Assembly: GCA_015494245.1 (NCBI GenBank)
Contig: WGBN01000034.1
Span: 1 to 7,431, forward strand
Direction: 5' to 3'
Source: Saprospiraceae bacterium
Lineage (GTDB): Bacteria; Bacteroidota; Bacteroidia; Chitinophagales; Saprospiraceae
Length of the DNA stretch: 7,431 nucleotides
Part shown: piece after piece, positions 1 through 5,915 of the stretch
How positions within the stretch are numbered: position 1 is the first letter of the stretch
Layout of the letters: every line of letters begins with the position of its first letter
Notes under the pieces: model-generated
What the model was told of the DNA's origin: nothing
Database searches by the model: none
What the model saw: the letters and a program-made list of their open reading frames with translations, nothing else
Made by a program: the position numbers and the translations under genes

Positions 1-46
1 CCCTTGCTCCCCTCATCTGTCCACTCACGACAAAACCCTCAAATCA

Positions 47-79
47 TTTGGCCCGTTGCAACAATTTTTCCCATCTTTG
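47..79 (+). promoter_or_regulatory. Probable Bacteroidota-type promoter of the porin gene
   Basis: A TTTG (47-50) is followed after 21 bp by CATCTTTG (72-79), which matches the Bacteroidota housekeeping -7 box TAnnTTTG at all but the first base. The spacing fits the known -33/-7 arrangement of this phylum. Transcription would start near 83-86, giving a leader of about 100 nt before the ATG at 188. The site was read by eye, and one mismatch in a short motif leaves real room for chance. Confidence 0.4.
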
Positions 80-131
80 CAGGCGTCCAAACGTCGCCCA
101 GCGGACATTTTTTAACCATTTTCACTGTTTT

Positions 132-167
132 TCTGCCCGGGAGCCTGTTTCAGCTCCTTCCGGCAGA
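132..167 (+). promoter_or_regulatory. Two-part stem-loop in the porin mRNA leader
   Basis: The outer stem TCTGCC (132-137) pairs with GGCAGA (162-167). The inner stem GGAGC (140-144) pairs with GCTCC (153-157) around an 8-nt loop. A G139-U158 wobble and a small asymmetric internal loop separate the two stems, so there are 11 Watson-Crick pairs. The structure ends 20 nt before the porin ATG and lies inside the predicted leader. It could modulate translation or mRNA stability. No known riboswitch class is recognised. Confidence 0.4.
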
Positions 168-187
168 TGTGCTAAAACCCTTTTCCC

Positions 188-1498
188 ATGAAACAACTAC
201 TTACTTTTCTGCTTTGCCTGACCCTGACTTTGCCGGCTTTCTCTCAAGACTCCGCTCCTACCCTGCGACTGGATTCGGACTACAGCTGGAAGATGCTGGA
301 AGCCGTGCAAAACCCGCGCAAAGTGCAGGTGCTGCTCAACGCCCGCGAAGAAGACGAGGCCTTCAACAAGCCCGGCCTCATTCTCAGCAGCTCGCTCATC
401 GCCATTGCCGATTATCAGCACTCCAACCGCGACTCCAAATTTGCTTACCTGATGCGGCATCCAACTTCCAACAACCAAATCGGCAACAACGTCAGCGAGG
501 CCGTGGTACACTCCGGGCAGATAGGCCTCACAGCCATCGCCAACGACTGGATAGCCGCCTACTCAGAGTTGCTCTACAACCCCGAGCAAAGCTTCGGGCC
601 GGGGACCATCACCTCGCTGGGGCGCAACCAGCTGCAACTGCGCAAGGGCTTTGTCGTGTTGGGCAATACCGCAAAATTTCCCCTGTATGCAGCAGTGGGT
701 AAAATGGATATCCCCTTTGCACAGACCGGCAGCGTGAGCATGTTCACCAACTCCACCGTGTGGCATGCCTTTGGCGGACTGGCCTATGGCGGGCAACTCG
801 GCTTCAAAAAAGGAGGAGCCTCCGTACAGGTGATGCTCATCCAGGGAGGCGCCCAGTTTCGCGCGGCACATACGGCTGTGGACAGTACGGATGTGCCCTC
901 GCGCCTGAACAACTTCTCCCTCGATGCCAATTACACCATATCCTTTGGCAGCAACTCGTCTTTTCAACTGGGAGCCTCTTACCTCCATGGCAGTTCCTAC
1001 TGCCAGGATTACCCCATACAACATTTTAACCCCTGCGTAAAGAACAATCCCGCCTGGGGGGCTTACGCCAAACTGCAGTTGGGCAGCAGCCTGACATTCC
1101 AGGGCTCTTACAACAGCACCCGCGACGTCTGGCCCGGCACGCACAACCCCAACCCGCCTTTGGATGTGTATCCCGCCTCCAAAGTGAGCTCCATGCACGC
1201 CGGACTGCGCTACCTGCTCAACGCGGGCAGCAAGTACGAGTACGGCCTCTCCGCAGAGTACTCCGACTTCCGCGCCGGAGCTAAAGGCTCGCCCTGGGAG
1301 CGCCAGACGCAAATGGTGCTGGGCTTCTCCTGCCAGTATCAAAAAGCCTCTGTGCTCTTCATCGAAGCCTTCGCCACACAGGGATACGCTCCCCTCAACT
1401 TCATCAGCGGCGGCAACCAGCCCGACCCGGGCCAAACCCATAGCGATGCCGATGCCCGCAGCCTGGGCATCGTCTTCGGCGCCAATGTAACGCTGTAG
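188..1498 (+). CDS. Outer-membrane beta-barrel porin, LbtU-like
   Basis: Predicted 436-residue outer-membrane porin. The N-terminus is a clear signal peptide (two basic-to-hydrophobic turns, then LPAFSQ with likely cleavage after Q20). A short polar, probably helical stretch follows (about 25-60), then a long run of alternating hydrophobic and polar strands with small and aromatic residues, ending in a typical terminal strand (FGANVTL). The central segment with VGKMDIPFAQTG resembles the LbtU siderophore-porin family (DUF3573), first known from legiobactin uptake in Legionella. This assignment is from memory of the family and transport of a siderophore is not shown. C272 and C283 lie close together in what looks like an extracellular loop and could form a disulfide; C382 is alone. 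No TonB box or plug domain is visible, so it is not a TonB-dependent receptor. It appears monocistronic, with its own leader and a hairpin after the stop. Confidence 0.75.
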   Translation: MKQLLTFLLCLTLTLPAFSQDSAPTLRLDSDYSWKMLEAVQNPRKVQVLLNAREEDEAFNKPGLILSSSLIAIADYQHSNRDSKFAYLMRHPTSNNQIGNNVSEAVVHSGQIGLTAIANDWIAAYSELLYNPEQSFGPGTITSLGRNQLQLRKGFVVLGNTAKFPLYAAVGKMDIPFAQTGSVSMFTNSTVWHAFGGLAYGGQLGFKKGGASVQVMLIQGGAQFRAAHTAVDSTDVPSRLNNFSLDANYTISFGSNSSFQLGASYLHGSSYCQDYPIQHFNPCVKNNPAWGAYAKLQLGSSLTFQGSYNSTRDVWPGTHNPNPPLDVYPASKVSSMHAGLRYLLNAGSKYEYGLSAEYSDFRAGAKGSPWERQTQMVLGFSCQYQKASVLFIEAFATQGYAPLNFISGGNQPDPGQTHSDADARSLGIVFGANVTL

Positions 1499-1518
1499 AA
1501 AAACGCTTAGAACCCTCT

Positions 1519-1556
1519 CCCAAGCCCCCTTCTCCCCACGAGAAGCCGGGCTTGGG
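1519..1556. repeat. Strong two-part inverted repeat; possible terminator or dispersed palindrome
   Basis: CCCAAGCCC (1519-1527) pairs perfectly with GGGCTTGGG (1548-1556). Inside it CTTCTC (1529-1534) pairs with GAGAAG (1540-1545) around a 5-nt loop. The 15 base pairs are interrupted only by a 1x2 internal loop. It starts 20 nt after the porin stop. There is no following T-tract, only GGTTCCCATTTTG, so a classical intrinsic terminator is not certain. The layout resembles short palindromic repeats found between genes in many Bacteroidota genomes, and it may protect the porin mRNA 3' end. Confidence 0.6.
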
Positions 1557-1597
1557 GGTTCCCATTTTGTCAATAGCGGCAACATGCCCAAAATGCC

Positions 1598-1605
1598 TAT
1601 CTTTG
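1598..1605 (+). promoter_or_regulatory. Perfect -7 box (TATCTTTG) four nt before the regulator ATG
   Basis: TATCTTTG matches the Bacteroidota -7 consensus TAnnTTTG at every fixed base. Only CTGC separates it from the ATG at 1610, so a start site at the usual distance falls at about 1608-1612, on or next to the start codon. The nearest upstream TTTG (1566-1569) is 28 bp away, which is longer than the usual 19-21 bp, so the -33 half is missing or atypical. Confidence 0.45.
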
Positions 1606-1609
1606 CTGC

Positions 1610-2959
1610 ATGAGCACCAAGGGCCGAATACTCATTATAGACGACGAAAAAGACATCCGTACCCTGCTCGGACGGGTCATATCCCTCGAAGGCTACGAGG
1701 TCTTCCAGGCCGAAAACGCAAAGAAAGGCCTCAAACTGCTGCGCGAACAAAACGCCATACACACCGTTCTCTGCGATGTCAAACTGCCCGATGCCTATGG
1801 CGTGGACCTCATCCCCGAGCTGAAAAAAGCCCAACCGCTCTGCGAGATCATCCTCCTCACCGCCTTCGGCAAAATCGAAGACGGCGTCAGAGCCATCAAA
1901 AACGGAGCCTTCGATTACATCAGCAAAGGCGATGACAACCACAAAATCATCCCCCTTTTGGCGAAAGCCACAGAAAAGGCCAAACTCCAGTACAAAGTGC
2001 GCGAATTGGAAGAAAGCAGCGGGCAACGCTTTAGCTTTCGCCAAATTGTAGGACAGTCCAAAGCCATGGAAAGCGTCCTGCGACTGGCCCGAAAAGTCGC
2101 GAAAACCGACACCACCGTACTGCTCACCGGAGAAACCGGCACCGGCAAAGAAGTCTTCGCCCAGGCCATCCACTACGAAAGCCCCCGCTCGGCCAAACCC
2201 TTCGTCGCCATCAACTGCAGCACGCTCGGAAAAGAACTGTTGGAAAGTGAGCTCTTCGGCTACCTGCCCGGAGCCTTCACCGGCGCACAAAAACAAAAAA
2301 CGGGCCTGTTCGAAGAAGCCCATACCGGCACCATCTTCCTCGACGAAATTGGCGAAATGGACCTCCAACTGCAAGCCAAATTGCTGCGCGTCTTAGAAAC
2401 CGGCAGCTTCATCAAACTGGGCAGCACCAAGGAAACTGCCGTGGATGTGCGCGTCATAGCCGCCACCAACCGCGACCTGCTCAAAGAAGTCGAGGCAGGC
2501 CGCTTTCGCAACGACCTCTACTACCGCCTCTCCGTCTTCGCACTCCACCTCCCGCCCCTGCGCGAACGCCGCGATGACATCCCCCTCCTCGCCGAGTACT
2601 TCGCCCTGCAAACAGCCACACGCATGAAGCGAAAACCCTACCAAATGGACGAACGCTTCCTCCAACTCCTCATCCGCCACCAATGGAAGGGCAATGTGCG
2701 CGAACTCAAAAACGTCATCGAACGGGCCATCATCCTCTCCGAAGGAGACCTGCTCACTGCCGATACCCTGCCCTTAGAATTTCACTACGAAGACGGCCAT
2801 ACGCCCGAACACCCCCTGCGCATAGACCAAATCGAAAAGGAACACATCCGGAAAGTGCTGGCCTACACCAAAGGCAACAAAACAAAAACAGCACAACTCC
2901 TCGGCATAGGCCTCTCTACCCTGTACCGGAAGATGGAGGAGTACGGAATTGAGAAATGA
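1610..2959 (+). CDS. Sigma-54-dependent response regulator (NtrC family)
   Basis: This 449-residue two-component regulator has the complete NtrC layout and length. The receiver domain (about 5-125) has acid pair D11/D12, phosphoacceptor D56, T84 and K106. The usual Pro after that Lys is replaced by Gly-Asp-Asp. The AAA+ sigma-54 activator domain (about 145-385) has Walker A GETGTGKE (174-181), the sigma-54 contact loop GAFTGA (221-226), Walker B TIFLDE (241-246) and the arginine-rich segment around R298, R300 and R306. The C-terminus (about 405-449) is a Fis-type helix-turn-helix. It should bind enhancer sites as an oligomer and remodel sigma-54 RNA polymerase when phosphorylated. No histidine kinase lies in the window, so it is an orphan here and its targets are unknown. 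The gene is plus-strand, 111 nt after the porin, with a hairpin between them. Its last 44 bp overlap the convergent patatin gene. The start fits the receiver fold exactly. Confidence 0.95.
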   Translation: MSTKGRILIIDDEKDIRTLLGRVISLEGYEVFQAENAKKGLKLLREQNAIHTVLCDVKLPDAYGVDLIPELKKAQPLCEIILLTAFGKIEDGVRAIKNGAFDYISKGDDNHKIIPLLAKATEKAKLQYKVRELEESSGQRFSFRQIVGQSKAMESVLRLARKVAKTDTTVLLTGETGTGKEVFAQAIHYESPRSAKPFVAINCSTLGKELLESELFGYLPGAFTGAQKQKTGLFEEAHTGTIFLDEIGEMDLQLQAKLLRVLETGSFIKLGSTKETAVDVRVIAATNRDLLKEVEAGRFRNDLYYRLSVFALHLPPLRERRDDIPLLAEYFALQTATRMKRKPYQMDERFLQLLIRHQWKGNVRELKNVIERAIILSEGDLLTADTLPLEFHYEDGHTPEHPLRIDQIEKEHIRKVLAYTKGNKTKTAQLLGIGLSTLYRKMEEYGIEK

Positions 2960-3704
2960 TTTTCTTCGCCGATTCATAACCCAGGCGAAACAACTCCTCC
3001 CGCTTGCCGAAATCCGCAAATGAGATGCTCCCCAGATTGTGATGCGGGATGTACATATCAGTCAGCTCAACATCCTCAGAGGTGTTGCACTGGATGCAAA
3101 GTTGCACCACCCGCAGCGAAAGCTTGATGCCCGAACGCAGGCTTTTGGCCGTAGCCCGACCGCGAGGCAAAACGTCAGAAGCCGTGATGTGCTCACAAGA
3201 CTCCCGGATGGCCGTTACGGGCAGATTTTTCATCAGGCCACCGTCGGCATAAAGATTGCCTCCAATCTTCGCGGGCTTCACAATGAGCGGAACGCTGCTC
3301 GAAGCTACCACGCAGTCGGCCAAAGGCCCCGTGCGGAAAAACTCCGGGCGCCCCAGTTCCAAATTCACAGCCGTGATAACCAGCGGCCTGGGTAAATCCT
3401 CAATGCGCTCGTAGGGAATGTGCTTTCGCAAAATGTTGCGCAAATGCTCCAGGTGTATCAGGCCATTGCGCGAAAAAGCCGGAAGAAGCACCTTCAGCAC
3501 CCGCGTCTTGCGCACGATTTCCATCATCTCGTCCGGCTCAAGACCGGCCGCCCACATGGCCCCTACAATGGAACCCGCGCTGGTGCCCGCCACGATGTCA
3601 AAAGAAAAGCCCTCTTCCTGCAAGGCCTTCAGCGCTCCGATATGGGCGATGCCTCTGGCTCCGCCGCCCGAAAGCACAAGCCCCCTTTGATATTTTTTCT
3701 CCAT
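2916..3704 (-). CDS. Patatin-like phospholipase (RssA-like serine hydrolase)
   Basis: A 262-residue patatin-family lipid acyl hydrolase, probably cytoplasmic because there is no signal peptide. The oxyanion-hole motif GGGARG is at 13-18, the nucleophile elbow GTSAG at 40-44 gives catalytic Ser42, and the DGG motif at 154-156 gives catalytic Asp154, so the Ser-Asp dyad is intact. The length fits the bacterial RssA/YchK type. The substrate is unknown; membrane lipid or acyl ester is the family expectation. The start at 3704 is preferred because the family normally begins a few residues before LVLSGGG and it lies 2 nt after the stop of the barrel gene; an upstream in-frame ATG at 3731 would add nine residues and overlap that gene. 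The last ten residues or so (FRTPPSSGTG) are read from DNA antisense to the regulator's helix-turn-helix, so this tail may be a late extension. Confidence 0.92.
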   Translation of the reverse strand: MEKKYQRGLVLSGGGARGIAHIGALKALQEEGFSFDIVAGTSAGSIVGAMWAAGLEPDEMMEIVRKTRVLKVLLPAFSRNGLIHLEHLRNILRKHIPYERIEDLPRPLVITAVNLELGRPEFFRTGPLADCVVASSSVPLIVKPAKIGGNLYADGGLMKNLPVTAIRESCEHITASDVLPRGRATAKSLRSGIKLSLRVVQLCIQCNTSEDVELTDMYIPHHNLGSISFADFGKREELFRLGYESAKKIISQFRTPPSSGTG

Positions 3705-3706
3705 GA

Positions 3707-4240
3707 CTATGAATCCTTTTCCCAGGGCCAATGGCGCGCTTCCCGCCGCTTTTGACGCTGGCGTTTGCGAAAGACCTTCCCCGTGATGAGTATGTAACGT
3801 ATGGAAAAGCCCGTGTGAATGAGTACCGGCCGGTAAGTCGAAAGCGTAAAAGCCGGCTTGATGTCATAAGACAAATTCACCCTGCCCAACGACAACTCAA
3901 CACCCCCGATGAAACTCACCCCCGCCCCCGATTTCTTCAGGCCGTTGCCATCGTCCAACCAGGCGAGATGCAGGCCCGCACCGCCGTAAATATTCAGATT
4001 TCTGGTAACAATGGGAAAATGCCGCTCCCCCAAAACCGTAAACAACACATCCGGCCGCGAAAAGCCCGATTGCAGAATGAACTCACCCGTCCAGTGCTTG
4101 AGTACGCGGTGTTGCACCGTCAGGCCCCATTCCGTGCCGAGGCGCAGGCCCGCAGCCGTGAAATACGCCTGAGCATGCACCCGCTGCGGCAGAAAAGCCA
4201 AAGCCAAAGCCAAAGTCAAAGAAAAGCATATCCTTCGCAT
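3707..4240 (-). CDS. Small outer-membrane beta-barrel protein
   Basis: A 177-residue hypothetical outer-membrane protein. From the start at 4240 it begins MRRICFSLTLALALAFLP and continues to HAQA, a good signal peptide with cleavage near residue 24. About 130 residues of alternating strands rich in Gly and aromatics follow (for example NIYGGAGLHLAWL and INTERNAL strands ending in GFSIRYIL), suggesting about eight strands. A longer form from an ATG at 4276 would add 12 residues in front of the signal peptide and is less likely. The protein does not stop at the last strand: some 23 strongly basic residues follow (FRKRQRQKRREARHWPWEKDS), unusual for a barrel. The signal-peptide core is encoded by a tandem hexamer. 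The gene is first in a two-gene minus-strand operon with the patatin gene 2 nt downstream. I do not recognise a specific family and no function is assigned. Confidence 0.72.
   Translation of the reverse strand: MRRICFSLTLALALAFLPQRVHAQAYFTAAGLRLGTEWGLTVQHRVLKHWTGEFILQSGFSRPDVLFTVLGERHFPIVTRNLNIYGGAGLHLAWLDDGNGLKKSGAGVSFIGGVELSLGRVNLSYDIKPAFTLSTYRPVLIHTGFSIRYILITGKVFRKRQRQKRREARHWPWEKDS
4194..4217 (-). repeat. Tandem hexamer repeat encoding the signal-peptide core
   Basis: On the plus strand the unit AAAGCC occurs three times exactly (4194-4211), followed by AAAGTC (4212-4217). On the coding minus strand this reads as alternating Ala and Leu codons inside the hydrophobic core of the barrel protein's signal peptide. 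Each unit is two codons, so gain or loss of a copy keeps the reading frame. Confidence 0.75.
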
Positions 4241-4305
4241 AGAAAAAAATTGTAGCTTGCGCACCGACCAGTGCAAAATGAATATGGGGTTTAAACGAGC
4301 ATTGT
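4241..4305. promoter_or_regulatory. Divergent intergenic promoter region
   Basis: These 65 bp separate the divergent starts of the barrel gene (minus) and the methyltransferase gene (plus), so both promoters probably lie here or extend slightly into the genes. On the minus strand TCATTTTG (4282-4275) misses the TAnnTTTG consensus at one base, but no TTTG stands at the proper distance. No convincing -7 box is seen for the plus direction. The 8-bp palindrome GTTTAAAC (4289-4296) could be an operator half-site or chance. Confidence 0.3.
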
Positions 4306-5112
4306 ATGAGGCATCGCATCTCCGCTTTCATAAAATTTTATCAGTCAGCAAAGGTAGTATATGATTTGCATAGCCCCACGGCCTATCGCTTTGCCGCCCG
4401 CGTGCTCGAAGACCGCCGTTGGTACTACCGCTTCGACGAAGTGGAGGCTCTGCGCAAAAAACTGCTCAAAGACAAAAGCGAGCTGCCTCCCACAGATTTT
4501 GGCGCAGGCAGCAAAACCCCCAAACGCCGCATAGCAGAAGTCGCCCGCCATGCAGCAGCCCCACCGGCTTTGGGGCGCATGCTATTCAAAACAGCTCTCC
4601 TTCAAAGACCTCAAACCATCCTGGAGTTGGGCACCTCCCTCGGCATTTCGGCCCTCTACCTCACGGGCGGCGCTATGCAGGCGCGTTTCCGCAGCATTGA
4701 GGGCAACCCCTTGCTGGCCCAAAAGGCACAGGCCCATTTCAATGCCTTTAAAGTTCCCGATGCAAAAGTTTTTTGTGGTGCCTTTCGGCAAATGCTGCCC
4801 ACGGCATATGCAGAGCTGGGGAAAATAGACCTGGCTTACATAGACGGAGACCACCGCTACGGGGCTACCCTGGAGTTGTTCGAAAGCCTGCTCCCCCGAC
4901 TCAGCGAAAACGCCCTGCTGATTTTTGACGACATCCACTGGTCGCCCGGCATGAGCAAAGCCTGGGAAGCCATCGCCCATCACCCGCAGGTGCGCCTGAG
5001 CATAGACACCTTCCGCGCAGGCTTCGCCTTTTTCGGCCAACACCTCAGAGTCAAACAACATCTCGCCCTCGTGCCACGGACCTGGAAACCTTGGAGAATG
5101 GGGTTTTTATGA
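4306..5112 (+). CDS. Class I SAM-dependent methyltransferase
   Basis: A 268-residue Rossmann-fold methyltransferase. The N-terminal segment with YDLHSPTAYRF (19-29) matches an N-terminal extension I associate with Bacteroidota members of this group. Motif I, the SAM-binding loop, is ILELGTSLGIS (105-115). The acidic end of strand 2 is E132 in SIEGN. AYIDGDHRY (177-185) and IFDDIHW (206-212) resemble the metal and substrate region of O-methyltransferases of the methyltransferase-24 type (catechol and caffeoyl-CoA O-methyltransferase-like). The substrate cannot be told from sequence. No signal peptide or membrane segment is seen, so it should be cytosolic. It stands alone between a divergent and a convergent gene. 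Its last 6 bp overlap the end of the opposing Fe-S protein gene. The start at 4306 is the first ATG and keeps the conserved N-terminus. Confidence 0.85.
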   Translation: MRHRISAFIKFYQSAKVVYDLHSPTAYRFAARVLEDRRWYYRFDEVEALRKKLLKDKSELPPTDFGAGSKTPKRRIAEVARHAAAPPALGRMLFKTALLQRPQTILELGTSLGISALYLTGGAMQARFRSIEGNPLLAQKAQAHFNAFKVPDAKVFCGAFRQMLPTAYAELGKIDLAYIDGDHRYGATLELFESLLPRLSENALLIFDDIHWSPGMSKAWEAIAHHPQVRLSIDTFRAGFAFFGQHLRVKQHLALVPRTWKPWRMGFL

Positions 5113-5886
5113 AGACTTATTCTTCAATATCAACTCCGACAGATCATAGACCATCACCTCGTCCTGCTTATCGCGGGCTTTGAGCCCGTCTTCCAGCATG
5201 GTCAGGCAGAAGGGGCAATTGACGGCGATGAGTTCGGCGCCTGTGCCGAGCGCTTCGTCGGCGCGTTCGGTATTGATGCGCTTCTCGCCGGCTTCTTCCT
5301 CCTTGAACATCTGTGCCCCGCCGGCTCCGCAGCAAAAGCCGCGTTCGCGATTGCGCTGCATTTCGATCAGCTCGGTTTCCAGCTCGGCCAACACTTTTCG
5401 GGGGGCTTCGTAAACGCCGTTGGCACGGCCGAGGTAACAGGAATCGTGATAAGTGAGGCGCTTGCCCTTAAAGGCTCCTCCCTCCACTTTGAGGCGGCCT
5501 TCGTCGAGGAGCTTTTGCAGCAGTTGGGTGTGGTGAATCAACTCGTATTGTCCACCCAAATCGGGATACTCGTTTTTGAGGACGTTGAAGCAATGCGGAC
5601 AGGCCGTAACAATTTTCGTAACGCCATAGCCGTTGAGCACTTCTATGTTTTGCAGGGCCGTCATTTGAAAGACGAACTCATTGCCTGCCCGGCGCGCGGG
5701 GTCGCCCGTGCAACTTTCCTCTTCCCCGAGGATGGCAAAACTCAAACCGGCCTCCTGCAGCAGAGTGCAAAAAGCCCGCACCACTTTTTGCGCGCGCGCG
5801 TCGTAGCTGCCGGCACAACCCACCCAAAAAAGATATTCCGGTTTTTCTCCGCGAGCGGCCATCTCGGCCATGGTTGGTATCTTCAT
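5107..5886 (-). CDS. CCG-domain Fe-S protein (HdrB-like), EMO/FadF C-terminal module
   Basis: A 259-residue soluble iron-sulfur protein with two cysteine-rich CCG domains, as in heterodisulfide reductase HdrB, GlpC and LutA. The second motif is complete: C150, C185-C186, C224 and C227. The first is altered: C24, then S58-C59-T60-G61-D62, then C96 and C99, so the first Cys of the usual pair is Ser. The DPARR after it is, from memory, typical of the EMO/FadF branch. It lies 29 nt after the membrane Fe-S gene and is almost certainly co-transcribed and complexed with its product. Expected role: to accept electrons from a partner such as ETF and pass them via the [4Fe-4S] clusters of the partner to the quinone pool. 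A soluble HdrCB or lactate/glycolate oxidase-like role is possible. The start at 5886 is the first ATG; ones at codons 6 and 9 are possible. The 3' end overlaps the methyltransferase gene by 6 bp. Confidence 0.88.
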   Translation of the reverse strand: MKIPTMAEMAARGEKPEYLFWVGCAGSYDARAQKVVRAFCTLLQEAGLSFAILGEEESCTGDPARRAGNEFVFQMTALQNIEVLNGYGVTKIVTACPHCFNVLKNEYPDLGGQYELIHHTQLLQKLLDEGRLKVEGGAFKGKRLTYHDSCYLGRANGVYEAPRKVLAELETELIEMQRNRERGFCCGAGGAQMFKEEEAGEKRINTERADEALGTGAELIAVNCPFCLTMLEDGLKARDKQDEVMVYDLSELILKNKSS

Positions 5887-5909
5887 TGCTTTTGGTTTTC
5901 TGTCAGCAT
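5883..5909 (-). other. Eight-codon mini-ORF overlapping the CCG gene start
   Basis: In the 29-nt operon gap an ATG (5909-5907) opens MLTENQKQ and stops with a TGA that shares ATGA with the start codon of the CCG-domain gene. This geometry is typical of translational coupling. No ribosome-binding sequence is visible, and a stretch this short can arise by chance. Confidence 0.2.
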
Positions 5910-5915
5910 TTTAAA

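Noticed and set aside
4..702. A 232-codon plus-strand open frame beginning near the window start
   Set aside because: It overlaps the porin in another frame, its translation is rich in Arg, Gln, Pro and Ala after position 188 with no domain, and the porin frame has a signal peptide and barrel pattern.
761..775. TGGCATGCCTTTGGC, a near match to a sigma-54 -24/-12 promoter with GG-N10-GC spacing
   Set aside because: It lies inside the porin coding sequence, has a mismatch in the -12 part, and no gene starts shortly downstream on that strand. It is probably chance despite the sigma-54 activator nearby.
563..2374. A 603-codon open frame on the minus strand, antisense to the porin and the response regulator
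   Set aside because: It runs through two genes with clear domains and across the hairpin-bearing gap. Its translation is an unstructured run rich in Phe, Gly, Ala, Val, Glu and Asp with no recognisable motif, as expected for the antisense of GC-rich genes that rarely use TTA, CTA and TCA codons.
2916..4240. Type Vd (PlpD-like) patatin autotransporter
   Set aside because: The barrel and patatin are separate genes, the barrel comes first, there is no POTRA domain and the patatin has no signal peptide.
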